A stretch of DNA of 5,130 nt, taken from contig CAZJDM010000236.1 of assembly GCA_964544765.1 (NCBI GenBank), positions 1 through 5,130 on the forward strand, in the 5' to 3' direction. Below are positions 1 to 5,130 of the stretch, piece by piece. Numbering within the stretch: position 1 is the first letter of the stretch; each line of letters opens with the position of its first letter. The position numbers and the translations under genes are program-made. The stretch comes from CAZJDM01 sp964544765. GTDB taxonomy: Bacteria > Bdellovibrionota_B > Oligoflexia > CAYFLR01. The notes beneath the pieces are model-generated. The model worked only from the letters and a program-made list of their open reading frames with translations, made no database searches and was not told where the DNA came from.

Positions 1-395
1 GCTACTCTGACCCAATCTTGAATATTTTGTGGATCTGTACGTTTTGACTCCTCTTTTAATAATTTAGCGTATGATCTTAGGTTATCTTCATTGGATAAAG
101 ATCCTGCTTCTTTATTCATTTCTCTAGTTAAATTCATTAAACCATGCCCTCGTAAAACAACAGCAGGAGTTGATAGGCCAGTGTTAGAAACAGGATCAAA
201 ATTGCTTTCATATTTAGCTACTGCCAATAGGACTTGTTTATTAACTTGAAATTCCAATGCTGCTTTAGCAAATATATCCTGTAAAGTTTTATTTGCGGGT
301 GTTCCTGGGACCGAATCAGGCTTTTCATCTTCTCGGCAAGAAAGAATAAATAATAAAACAAGGCATGATGTGATAATTAATATGTTTTTTCTCAT
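1..395 (-). CDS. Lipoprotein with lysozyme-like (SLT / amidase-associated) domain, N-terminal part, cut by window edge
   Basis: This reading frame opens with ATG at 395-393 and stays open to the left edge, giving 131 residues. Residues 1-20 form a lipoprotein signal peptide: basic MRKN, a hydrophobic core and lipobox ILSC with Cys20 as the lipidated residue. Arg at +2 suggests outer-membrane sorting if the E. coli rule applies. After a short acidic linker, residues 48-90 resemble lysozyme-like transglycosylase folds. QVLLAVAKYESNFDP matches the helix that carries the catalytic Glu (candidate Glu63), and HGLMNLT matches the GLMQL-type motif. The VLLAV-x-ES...GxMxLT pattern is also found ahead of amidase domains in some peptidoglycan amidases, so a second enzymatic domain may lie beyond the edge. 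GGAG at 405-402, six bases upstream, supports this start. The likely role is peptidoglycan cleavage or binding in the periplasm. The coding call and lipoprotein nature are firm; the enzymatic role is inferred from motifs. Confidence 0.82.
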   Translation of the reverse strand, partial: MRKNILIITSCLVLLFILSCREDEKPDSVPGTPANKTLQDIFAKAALEFQVNKQVLLAVAKYESNFDPVSNTGLSTPAVVLRGHGLMNLTREMNKEAGSLSNEDNLRSYAKLLKEESKRTDPQNIQDWVRV

Positions 396-442
396 ATTGT
401 GCTCCGTTCTAATCGTATTTTTCATGTATTGAAGAATTGAAT

Positions 443-478
443 TATAGCTATAATATCATTTGCTTCTTAAATTATCAA
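443..478 (-). promoter_or_regulatory. Candidate sigma70 promoter for the left lipoprotein gene
   Basis: On the minus strand TTGATA (478-473) is followed by a 17-base spacer and TATTAT (455-450). Both hexamers match the sigma70 consensus at five of six positions. Transcription would start near 443 and give a leader of about 48 bases before the ATG at 395. An overlapping TATAAT (446-441) has no good -35 partner. AT-rich DNA yields such matches by chance, so this is a prediction. Confidence 0.5.
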
Positions 479-480
479 TA

Positions 481-495
481 TTGTATGAAATACAA
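481..495. promoter_or_regulatory. Perfect inverted repeat, candidate operator or activator site
   Basis: TTGTATGAAATACAA has perfect 6-base arms (TTGTAT/ATACAA) around GAA. It lies two bases upstream of the -35 hexamer of the leftward promoter, and its centre is about 183 bases upstream of the predicted sigma54 start site near 671. That suits an enhancer-type site for the rightward gene, an activator or repressor site for the leftward gene, or both. The protein that would bind is unknown. Confidence 0.4.
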
Positions 496-533
496 ACAGG
501 GTAGACGCAATCTATATGCATGTACGAGAGAAA

Positions 534-552
534 GTGTTTAGTATTTATACAC
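534..552. promoter_or_regulatory. Inverted repeat GTGTTTA-N5-TATACAC, candidate enhancer site
   Basis: Two 7-base arms match at six of seven positions around a 5-base centre. The centre at 543 is about 128 bases upstream of the predicted sigma54 start, within the usual range for sites bound by sigma54 activators. Its arms differ from those of the repeat at 481-495, so the two may bind different proteins. A run of ten A residues at 560-569 lies just downstream and may bend the DNA. Confidence 0.35.
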
Positions 553-616
553 TAGATATAAAAAAAAAATACAATCAAAATGACCCCTTTTAAACCTTCT
601 TGATTTATATTTGTAA

Positions 617-629
617 TATCAAAGAATTA
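617..629 (+). promoter_or_regulatory. Candidate IHF binding site between upstream repeats and sigma54 core
   Basis: TATCAAAGAATTA matches the IHF consensus WATCAANNNNTTR at every specified position. It is centred about 48 bases upstream of the predicted sigma54 transcription start and lies between the core promoter and the upstream inverted repeats. At many sigma54 promoters IHF bends DNA in this position so that the activator can reach RNA polymerase. An isolated match is not rare in AT-rich DNA; the location raises its value. Confidence 0.45.
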
Positions 630-644
630 CACCCTTTATTCAGA

Positions 645-660
645 TGGCATACCAATTGCA
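645..660 (+). promoter_or_regulatory. Sigma54 (RpoN) -24/-12 promoter for the 377-residue lipoprotein
   Basis: TGGCATACCAATTGCA fits the sigma54 consensus TGGCACGNNNNTTGCW, differing only at the two less conserved bases after TGGCA. The invariant GG is at 646-647 and GC at 658-659, in the required spacing, which puts the start of transcription near 671 and gives a leader of about 76 bases. A promoter of this type needs an ATP-hydrolysing enhancer-binding activator, so the downstream gene should be silent until that activator is triggered. Confidence 0.75.
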
Positions 661-691
661 CACCTAGTGCTCGAGTAGAAAGGGAAGTCTG

Positions 692-712
692 TCCCATTTA
701 AGAAAATAGGGA
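692..712 (+). promoter_or_regulatory. Leader hairpin in the predicted sigma54 transcript
   Basis: TCCCATTT (692-699) pairs with AAATAGGGA (704-712), giving eight base pairs with one bulged A at 708 and a four-base AAGA loop. An upstream GGGA at 682-685 could instead pair with TCCC at 692-695, so two folds compete. The hairpin ends 24 bases before the ribosome binding site at 737. No loop-end T-run follows, so it is not a terminator. It may stabilise the message or tune translation; this is inference. Confidence 0.3.
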
Positions 713-746
713 ATCATAGAATAAATTGATAAATTTGGAGGATATA

Positions 747-1880
747 ATGAAAAAGTTATATTTATTATTAACAGTTTTATTAGTACTAAGTGCTTGTCGT
801 ACTAATAGTAAGTCTGTTAATGACTCAGAAAAGAATAAGAAAAAGACACCTGTGACGGATACGTCAAATCAAAGTGATCTATCTCGTACTACGCATGATA
901 GTCTAAATTTACCCGTCAAGTCTCAAGATGGTGCAGAAGATGATGAATCAAAACCTCAACTAACTATGCTAGATCAGTCTGAGACTGTGTCAATTGATCT
1001 AGGTAAGTATGCCAGCTTAATGATGACACATCCATCAAGTGGTGCAAATCTTGTTAGCGGCAGTTATCCAACTAATGCTGGTGCAAGCTTCAATGCAACG
1101 CCATATCAGGGTCAATTTAACGCTGGTTTGTCTATGCATCAACCATTTGGCAATGGAACAGGGATGATTCATGGTAACTTAGCTTTCAATCAATCTTTTG
1201 GAAATGATTTTGCTAGAATAAATGGTTATTGTCAAGCTGGTGATCCTCGTTGTGGAGTCCCACAATACCCACAGGTTATGAATCAAGCAGGTCTATCAGG
1301 GGCAAGATTTTTTGATGAATTTTACCATTCAAACCCCCGAGGTTTAATTTGTACGATGTCGCCGGAAGATTATTTTAATTCTTTCTATCAAGCCGGAGGA
1401 ATGCATAGATTAAGAGCTACGATTCAAACAACTAGAACGGTTCGTATTAATGGCCAAATAGTTGATGTTCAAAATTATAATGAAGAGCACAGTGCCAATG
1501 TATATTTAAATCAGATTCGACTTGAGTTTATGGAGCAATTCAGGCGGTATGTTGCGGCTGGTCTTTGTGTAAACCAATTTATGCCTTATAACCCAGGCCC
1601 CAATGTCAGTTGTTTTAATCATTATAATGGATGTGTTCCTAGATATCCACCATGTGAGCAACCTATTTATATTGAACCTCTTCCCACTTACGTCCCTCCT
1701 GTGCAGGATAATTATTATGCCCCCCCTATGGTTGGTGGTGGATGTGGAAACGGAGCTTTTTGGGGTGGAGGTTCATGTATGCCGGTTCCTTATGGTCCTA
1801 CTATGGCACCTTATGGTCCACCTATGGGTCAAAGCGGAATGAATTGGGGAATTCGTTTTAGAATTGGCGGTTCTTTTTAA
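747..1880 (+). CDS. Secreted lipoprotein of unknown function, Cys-containing, Pro/Gly/Tyr-rich C-terminus
   Basis: The chosen start is ATG at 747, preceded by GGAGG at 737-741 with a five-base spacer; the in-frame TTG at 726 lies upstream of that site. The product has 377 residues. Residues 1-17 are a lipoprotein signal (MKKLYLLLTVLLVLSAC) with Cys17 lipidated and Arg at +2, suggesting the outer membrane. Residues 18-80 are a charged Ser/Thr/Lys/Asp linker. Residues 97-160 are rich in Gly, Asn, Phe and Gln (NAGASFNATPYQGQFNAG). Residues 185-275 look like a folded alpha/beta segment. Residues 276-377 are low-complexity Pro/Gly/Tyr sequence with a repeat-like PYGPTMAPYGPPMG. Nine cysteines follow Cys17 (162, 169, 202, 274, 289, 296, 303, 333, 344), an odd number that would allow disulfides. 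The chain ends in GIRFRIGGSF. I recognise no family. The gene stands alone between a sigma54 promoter and a strong terminator. A surface-exposed or envelope-associated structural role is plausible but unproven. Confidence 0.9.
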   Translation: MKKLYLLLTVLLVLSACRTNSKSVNDSEKNKKKTPVTDTSNQSDLSRTTHDSLNLPVKSQDGAEDDESKPQLTMLDQSETVSIDLGKYASLMMTHPSSGANLVSGSYPTNAGASFNATPYQGQFNAGLSMHQPFGNGTGMIHGNLAFNQSFGNDFARINGYCQAGDPRCGVPQYPQVMNQAGLSGARFFDEFYHSNPRGLICTMSPEDYFNSFYQAGGMHRLRATIQTTRTVRINGQIVDVQNYNEEHSANVYLNQIRLEFMEQFRRYVAAGLCVNQFMPYNPGPNVSCFNHYNGCVPRYPPCEQPIYIEPLPTYVPPVQDNYYAPPMVGGGCGNGAFWGGGSCMPVPYGPTMAPYGPPMGQSGMNWGIRFRIGGSF

Positions 1881-1927
1881 AGGAACTGTAATTATAGATA
1901 ATATTACATAATAATTTTACCTAACTC

Positions 1928-1969
1928 AACGCGTCATGAGAATAAAGCCGCTCGTGACGCGTTTTTTTT
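1928..1969 (+). terminator. Strong rho-independent terminator between convergent genes
   Basis: AACGCGTCATGAG (1928-1940) and CTCGTGACGCGTT (1951-1963) form a 13-base-pair stem with one A-G mismatch and a ten-base loop. Eight T residues follow at 1962-1969. It is directional for the lipoprotein gene ending at 1880. On the opposite strand the same stem lies just past the stop of the isomerase gene, but only a mixed GAGTTAGG follows it, so leftward termination should be weaker. It is GC-rich compared with its surroundings. Confidence 0.92.
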
Positions 1970-1970
1970 A

Positions 1971-3512
1971 TTATTTCTTTTGTTGATTGTTCTTATTACT
2001 ATTACCACCAACCGTTTTATAAATTACAATTCGATCTTTATACTGATCCATGAGTCCGTTGCGTAATTTGGAATTAATATGTCCTATTCTCTCAGTGGTC
2101 AATTTCTGAATGAAATTATCTTTTTCTTTTTGAAAACCTTCCTTTTTAATAAGGGTCTTCTCTATTAGTTGAAGGACATAATACTTCCCTTGTAATCGTA
2201 ATGGTTTAGAGTAGACTTGATCTTTTTTCTTTAAGCTAAAGGCAGCTTCTTTTAATGAATCTTCGGATCCTAGGCCCTTAACATAATATTCGTTTACTGT
2301 AAACAAGCCTGTTTCTTGTGTTTTAAGCTGATTCTTTTTAAGTAGTTTTTCTACCTTTTCTTTCTTGTTTAGTTTGGCAATTAAGTCAGTTGCTAGATCA
2401 AATGCTAATTTATCTTTCTTCTCATCAAAAATTAATTGATCAATTATTTCCCTTTTGACACTAGAATAGGATTTGGTTACAGCTTTTTTAATATCTGTAA
2501 CCTTAATAATATGAAAACCAAAAGGCGTTTCAACTACGGAGCTAATTCCTCCTTTTTTAAGTTTAAAAGCCGCATCAGAAAATGGCTTGACCATGTCTTT
2601 TTGGCTGAAAAACCCTAAATCACCTCCTTTTTTCTTTCCACTAGCTTCATCAGTATATTTATTGGCTAATTTAACAAAGTCTGATGATTTCTTTTTTACT
2701 TCAATAAGAATTTCTTCTGCTTTTTTCTTGGCTTCTTCTTTAGTGCGCGTAATTTCTTTGGCGGCGCGTTGTGAGCCTTTATAAGCAATTAAAATATGAC
2801 TAGCCTTAACTTTCTTTTCTTCATTATATTGCAGTTTATGACTGTCATAGTATCTTTGGACCTTTTCTTCCCCGTCTTTCAAGAAGTCTTTTTTTTCTTT
2901 TTCGGTTGGGGTATAAGGAAGTTGGTTAGCATCAATAGAAACAAATCTTACATTTACTTTGTCGTTTTCCATTTTATAAGCTAAAAAAGCATCGTTTTCC
3001 GAAATAAAAATATTTTCTGACAAAATAGATTCAAATTTTTGATTGAGCATAGTGGCATGCATATGATCTAAAAAGGAAGATTCACTATATCCTTCTCTTC
3101 TTAAATAATCACTGAATTTATTAAAATCGAATTTACCATTATTAACAAAGAAGGGAATTTCTTTTATTTCGCTTTTAACTTCTTTTTCACTCACTCCAAG
3201 ACCAATACGGTCTGCCTCAATTCTTTGTACTAAAGAATAAACAAGCTGACTTTGTACTCTGGACAACAGCATATTACGATAGTTTTCATTAAACTTATCT
3301 TTAAAGTACTGTTTGTATCGCCATTCTTGTTGCTGATATACCCGTTTAAAATCGCGCATGGAAATGGAATAATCTCCTACTTTGGCTAAAAGACCACTAA
3401 CTTTTCCAGTATTTAAGTTAAATAGACCGAAGAAAGCCATGCTTAAGAGGGCCGCAAATAACATTACGTACATTATAATAGATTGTTTTTGCTTCCGTAA
3501 GAAAGTTAACAT
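1971..3512 (-). CDS. PpiD/SurA-type membrane-anchored peptidyl-prolyl cis-trans isomerase (parvulin)
   Basis: The protein has 513 residues from ATG at 3512, with AAAAGGAG (3528-3521) eight bases upstream. Residues 1-11 are basic (MLTFLRKQKQS) and residues 12-33 form one membrane anchor, giving a periplasmic body as in PpiD. Residues 40-180 match the SurA/PpiD N-terminal chaperone domain (VGDYSISMRDFKRVYQQQ, then helices). Residues 235-340 are a PpiC parvulin domain with its hallmark motifs: ASHILIA (His239), GGDLGFFSQKDMVKPFSDAAF (297-316, ending in the consensus Phe) and PFGFHIIKV (His334). The usual active-site residues are present. Residues 395-455 look like a degenerate second parvulin-like segment (GLFTVNE, LKEAAFSLK, GKYYVLQL), as in larger PpiD proteins. 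The tail is Lys/Asn/Gln-rich. At 513 residues it is shorter than E. coli PpiD (623). It probably folds outer-membrane and secreted proteins at the periplasmic face of the inner membrane. It appears to be monocistronic. Confidence 0.9.
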   Translation of the reverse strand: MLTFLRKQKQSIIMYVMLFAALLSMAFFGLFNLNTGKVSGLLAKVGDYSISMRDFKRVYQQQEWRYKQYFKDKFNENYRNMLLSRVQSQLVYSLVQRIEADRIGLGVSEKEVKSEIKEIPFFVNNGKFDFNKFSDYLRREGYSESSFLDHMHATMLNQKFESILSENIFISENDAFLAYKMENDKVNVRFVSIDANQLPYTPTEKEKKDFLKDGEEKVQRYYDSHKLQYNEEKKVKASHILIAYKGSQRAAKEITRTKEEAKKKAEEILIEVKKKSSDFVKLANKYTDEASGKKKGGDLGFFSQKDMVKPFSDAAFKLKKGGISSVVETPFGFHIIKVTDIKKAVTKSYSSVKREIIDQLIFDEKKDKLAFDLATDLIAKLNKKEKVEKLLKKNQLKTQETGLFTVNEYYVKGLGSEDSLKEAAFSLKKKDQVYSKPLRLQGKYYVLQLIEKTLIKKEGFQKEKDNFIQKLTTERIGHINSKLRNGLMDQYKDRIVIYKTVGGNSNKNNQQKK

Positions 3513-3555
3513 TATATAAGCTCCTTTTGGATTTTGAAATAACTACCAAAAAACC

Positions 3556-3590
3556 AGTGAATACTATAATTTTTTACTTAATTGAATCAA
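3556..3590 (-). promoter_or_regulatory. Candidate sigma70 promoter for the PpiD-like gene
   Basis: On the minus strand TTGATT (3590-3585), a 16-base spacer and TATAGT (3568-3563) would start transcription near 3556, about 44 bases before the ATG at 3512. The -10 matches at five of six positions and the -35 at four. The local sequence is very AT-rich, so the call is tentative. Confidence 0.4.
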
Positions 3591-3661
3591 TCAAAAAGTT
3601 CTATTATTAACGAACATATAAAAAACATTTAATAATCACTATACAAATTATAGGTTTATTG

Positions 3662-3818
3662 TTAGAGTACCGTGTTCTTTAAGCTATACCAAAGAAGACT
3701 TATAGTTAATTTAGCCTCGACCTGAAGAGTGAAAGGTGATAGAAAAAAATTCCTGAGTTGGGGAGGACTTACGTCAGCTACCCCGCTCTAAAGAACAGGA
3801 TTTCCTGGAGATATTTTG
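3662..3818 (+). promoter_or_regulatory. Possible structured 5' leader (riboswitch-like) upstream of the RelA-like gene
   Basis: If transcription begins upstream of about 3670, the leader can fold into nested helices. P1 is TGTTCTTTA (3673-3681) with TAAAGAACA (3789-3797), nine perfect pairs. P2 begins at the next base: AGCTATA (3682-3688) with TATAGTT (3701-3707), seven pairs including one G-T. P3 is ACCT (3720-3723) with AGGT (3734-3737). P4 is GGGG (3760-3763) with CCCC (3781-3784), enclosing GAC/GTC (3766-3768 with 3773-3775). Next to P1, CAGG-ATTT-CCTG (3796-3807) can form a hairpin that reaches the first G of the ribosome binding site GGAG (3807-3810) and shares two bases with P1. Region 3715-3800 is clearly richer in G and C than the rest of the gap and has no reading frame of note. 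It matches no riboswitch class I can recall. No convincing plus-strand promoter is visible; a weak TTTAAG-17-TATAGT (3678-3706) would start too far downstream to include P1 and P2. Confidence 0.4.
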
Positions 3819-5045
3819 ATGAATGATGTAATACAAAATAAGGAAAATAATTTTATTAAGAAGTATTATCATATTCCATGGGATTTGTTAAAAATAACAT
3901 TTGAAGGAGGATCTTCTTTAAAATTTCCTTCCTTATGTATTTCTTCAAAAGAGCAGGTCAAAGAGTTTTTATCAAATCATTATGGATATAATATAAATGA
4001 TAGCGATGATCTTTCTGAAGTTAGAGAAATTCACAATAAAGCTATTTCTTTTATTCAAAATCATTTTCTTATACCTGAATTTAATCCTCAACAATTAGAA
4101 ATACCTAAAGAAATAAAAGAACCTGAATGTGTTACAGATTTAATTTTACTAGCTAGTAATAATCGTGATGCTGAAAATTTTTTACAAAAATGGGCCTGTT
4201 CTATATTGCGGGTTATGCACATAATAACTCATATTTATAATACTAGGCCATATGATAATTTTGCCTTAATTAGACAGCAAATATTCGACCGTTTTGATGA
4301 ACACATCTTTGTAGATGATAGTAGCCGTCTTTTTTTAGGAAAGGGAAAGTATAAAATTCCTCTTTATAGTTTTAATGTAAAGATGATTAAGTCTTTTGAC
4401 TCAATTGTCATGAAATTACTATGTCGACAGAAGGTTTCGATTAAAGATATTTATGATCATTTAGGAGTAAGAATCGTAACTAGAAGAAAGTGCGATATTT
4501 TAGCCGCTCTTCAATTTTTAAGAGAGCATAATATTATTAGTTTATATAATATACACCACACACGCACAAGAAATACTCTAATTGATATTGGACGAGTTAA
4601 GCCTTCTTTTGAAAACATTTTAAGTGAATTACAAAATGAATCAAATTTTAACTCTTTTTATCAGAGATTGGAGCAAATTGACTATACTCCTTCAAAAGAT
4701 CCTTCTGAATATAATGTACATACTAGTGATTTTTATAGGGCTCTTCATTTGACCTGTAGACAGCTAATAAAATATCCTAACCCTTTTTATGACAAAGTAA
4801 AAAAAATCAAAGACAAAATTGAAAATAAGCTAAAAAAAGATTTATTATTATCCAAAGAATTGGTAGAGGAGATTGATTTGGATAATATTTCCAAGGAGAA
4901 AAGGTTTTTTTATCCTTATGAACTCCAGATTACTGATCACAAATCTCATCTAATCAATACAAAAGGATATGCATCACACGCTGAATATAAGAAAACTAAA
5001 ATTTTGGCAGCACGTGGTAGAGCATTAGTTGGTATTAAATTTTAA
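3819..5045 (+). CDS. Divergent RelA/SpoT-fold protein (possible nucleotidyltransferase), function unknown
   Basis: The start is ATG at 3819, eight bases after GGAG (3807-3810); the product has 408 residues with no signal peptide or membrane segment, so it is cytoplasmic. The N-terminal 180 residues are unrecognised and lack the HD hydrolase motifs of SpoT/Rel. Residues 186-391 carry RelA/SpoT synthetase landmarks in the right order: K191-SFDSIVMK199 (compare KHIYSIYRK), IYD213HLGVRIV (the Mg-binding Asp and AIRVI strand), FY306RALH310LT (compare GYxSLHT, with the guanine-stacking Tyr), YE368LQI (compare VEIQIRT, with the catalytic Glu), and HLINTKGYASHAEYKK (compare MHxxAExGxAAHxxYK). Differences are Met or Ile in place of the Arg before K191, loss of the Lys-Asn pair before the Gly-Tyr motif, Thr in place of Arg after ELQI, and longer inserts at about 222-300 and 318-362, the latter Lys-rich. 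It resembles proteins I loosely remember under the name TIGR04552, but I cannot confirm this. It may make an alarmone-like nucleotide, modify another substrate, or be inactive. Confidence 0.8.
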   Translation: MNDVIQNKENNFIKKYYHIPWDLLKITFEGGSSLKFPSLCISSKEQVKEFLSNHYGYNINDSDDLSEVREIHNKAISFIQNHFLIPEFNPQQLEIPKEIKEPECVTDLILLASNNRDAENFLQKWACSILRVMHIITHIYNTRPYDNFALIRQQIFDRFDEHIFVDDSSRLFLGKGKYKIPLYSFNVKMIKSFDSIVMKLLCRQKVSIKDIYDHLGVRIVTRRKCDILAALQFLREHNIISLYNIHHTRTRNTLIDIGRVKPSFENILSELQNESNFNSFYQRLEQIDYTPSKDPSEYNVHTSDFYRALHLTCRQLIKYPNPFYDKVKKIKDKIENKLKKDLLLSKELVEEIDLDNISKEKRFFYPYELQITDHKSHLINTKGYASHAEYKKTKILAARGRALVGIKF

Positions 5046-5130
5046 TGCGAATTCAGCTTTTAGATGTGGTTTTGTCAGGACCTAATAAAGGAAGAAGTTT
5101 TGGTGTTGTTCCCTTATTAGACCTGTTATT
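5045..5130 (+). CDS. Start of a downstream gene, translationally coupled, cut by window edge
   Basis: ATG at 5045-5047 overlaps the TAA stop of the preceding gene by one base (TAATG), and the frame stays open to the right edge for 28 codons beginning MRIQLLDVVLSGPNKG. No clear Shine-Dalgarno site precedes it, which suits reinitiation by ribosomes finishing the RelA-like gene. The two proteins would be made together in an operon. The visible residues look like a first beta strand and a Gly-rich turn of a soluble protein, with no signal peptide. Too little is present to name a family. Confidence 0.7.
   Translation, partial: MRIQLLDVVLSGPNKGRSFGVVPLLDLL

Noticed and set aside
600..622. TTGAT-N13-ATCAA inverted repeat
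   Set aside because: The inner arms pair poorly and the right half coincides with the better-supported IHF match, so I did not list it as a separate operator.
726..746. Upstream in-frame TTG start for the 377-residue lipoprotein
   Set aside because: It would place the GGAGG ribosome site inside the coding region and add MINLEDI ahead of a perfect lipoprotein signal peptide; ATG at 747 fits both features.
1603..1842. Overlapping plus-strand frame of 79 residues within the lipoprotein gene
   Set aside because: It is out of frame with a well-supported gene, has no ribosome site, and its hydrophobic bias comes from reading Pro/Gly/Tyr codons in another frame.
2436..2984. Three plus-strand frames of 60-65 residues opposite the PpiD-like gene
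   Set aside because: Their Phe/Ser-rich content is the reverse complement of Lys/Glu-rich coding sequence, and none has convincing initiation signals.
3659..3690. TTGTTA with a TATACC-type -10 as plus-strand promoter for the RelA-like gene
   Set aside because: The spacer would be about 20 bases and the -10 match is weak; the promoter of this gene is left unassigned.
3722..3735. CTGAAGA followed shortly by GAAA, resembling the hammerhead ribozyme core CUGANGA...GAAA
   Set aside because: Only two bases separate the two boxes, leaving no stem II, and I found no partner strands to form stems I and III around a cleavage site.
3816..3818. TTG directly before ATG as the start of the RelA-like gene
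   Set aside because: ATG at 3819 has an eight-base spacer from GGAG and is the stronger start codon; TTG would add a single residue.

Overview
The window is AT-rich DNA with strong Shine-Dalgarno sites, two short lipoprotein signal peptides, a PpiD-like periplasmic chaperone and a divergent RelA/SpoT-fold protein. Together these suggest a Gram-negative bacterium. The RelA-like protein resembles one I associate with predatory or deltaproteobacterial-type lineages, so a Bdellovibrionota member (Bacteriovorax/Halobacteriovorax-like) is my best guess. That is an inference from protein style and base composition; no rRNA or marker gene is present to confirm it.

Layout. (1) Positions 1-395, minus strand: the N-terminal part of a lipoprotein with a lysozyme-like (SLT/amidase-associated) fold, running off the left edge. 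(2) Positions 396-746: a divergent control region. It holds a sigma70-type promoter facing left. Facing right it holds a near-consensus sigma54 (-24/-12) promoter with an exact IHF-consensus match and two upstream inverted repeats at distances typical of enhancer sites. (3) Positions 747-1880, plus strand: a 377-residue secreted lipoprotein of unknown function with a Pro/Gly/Tyr-rich, cysteine-containing C-terminus. (4) Positions 1928-1969: a strong rho-independent terminator between convergent genes. (5) Positions 1971-3512, minus strand: a membrane-anchored PpiD/SurA-type peptidyl-prolyl isomerase. (6) Positions 3513-3818: a second divergent intergenic region. It has a plausible sigma70 promoter for the isomerase and, on the plus strand, a leader that can fold into several nested helices next to the start of the following gene. 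(7) Positions 3819-5045, plus strand: a 408-residue protein whose second half carries recognisable but altered RelA/SpoT synthetase motifs. (8) Positions 5045-5130, plus strand: the start of another gene overlapping the previous stop codon, so very likely in the same operon.

How they may work together. Three of the products belong to the cell envelope: two lipoproteins and a periplasmic folding factor for outer-membrane and secreted proteins. The two lipoproteins are divergently transcribed and may share regulatory DNA. The sigma54 promoter implies that the 377-residue lipoprotein is made only when a dedicated activator is switched on. The RelA-like gene and its downstream partner form a separate unit. 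The two most unusual points are the complete sigma54 promoter architecture in the first intergenic region and the divergent RelA-like protein preceded by a possible structured leader RNA.
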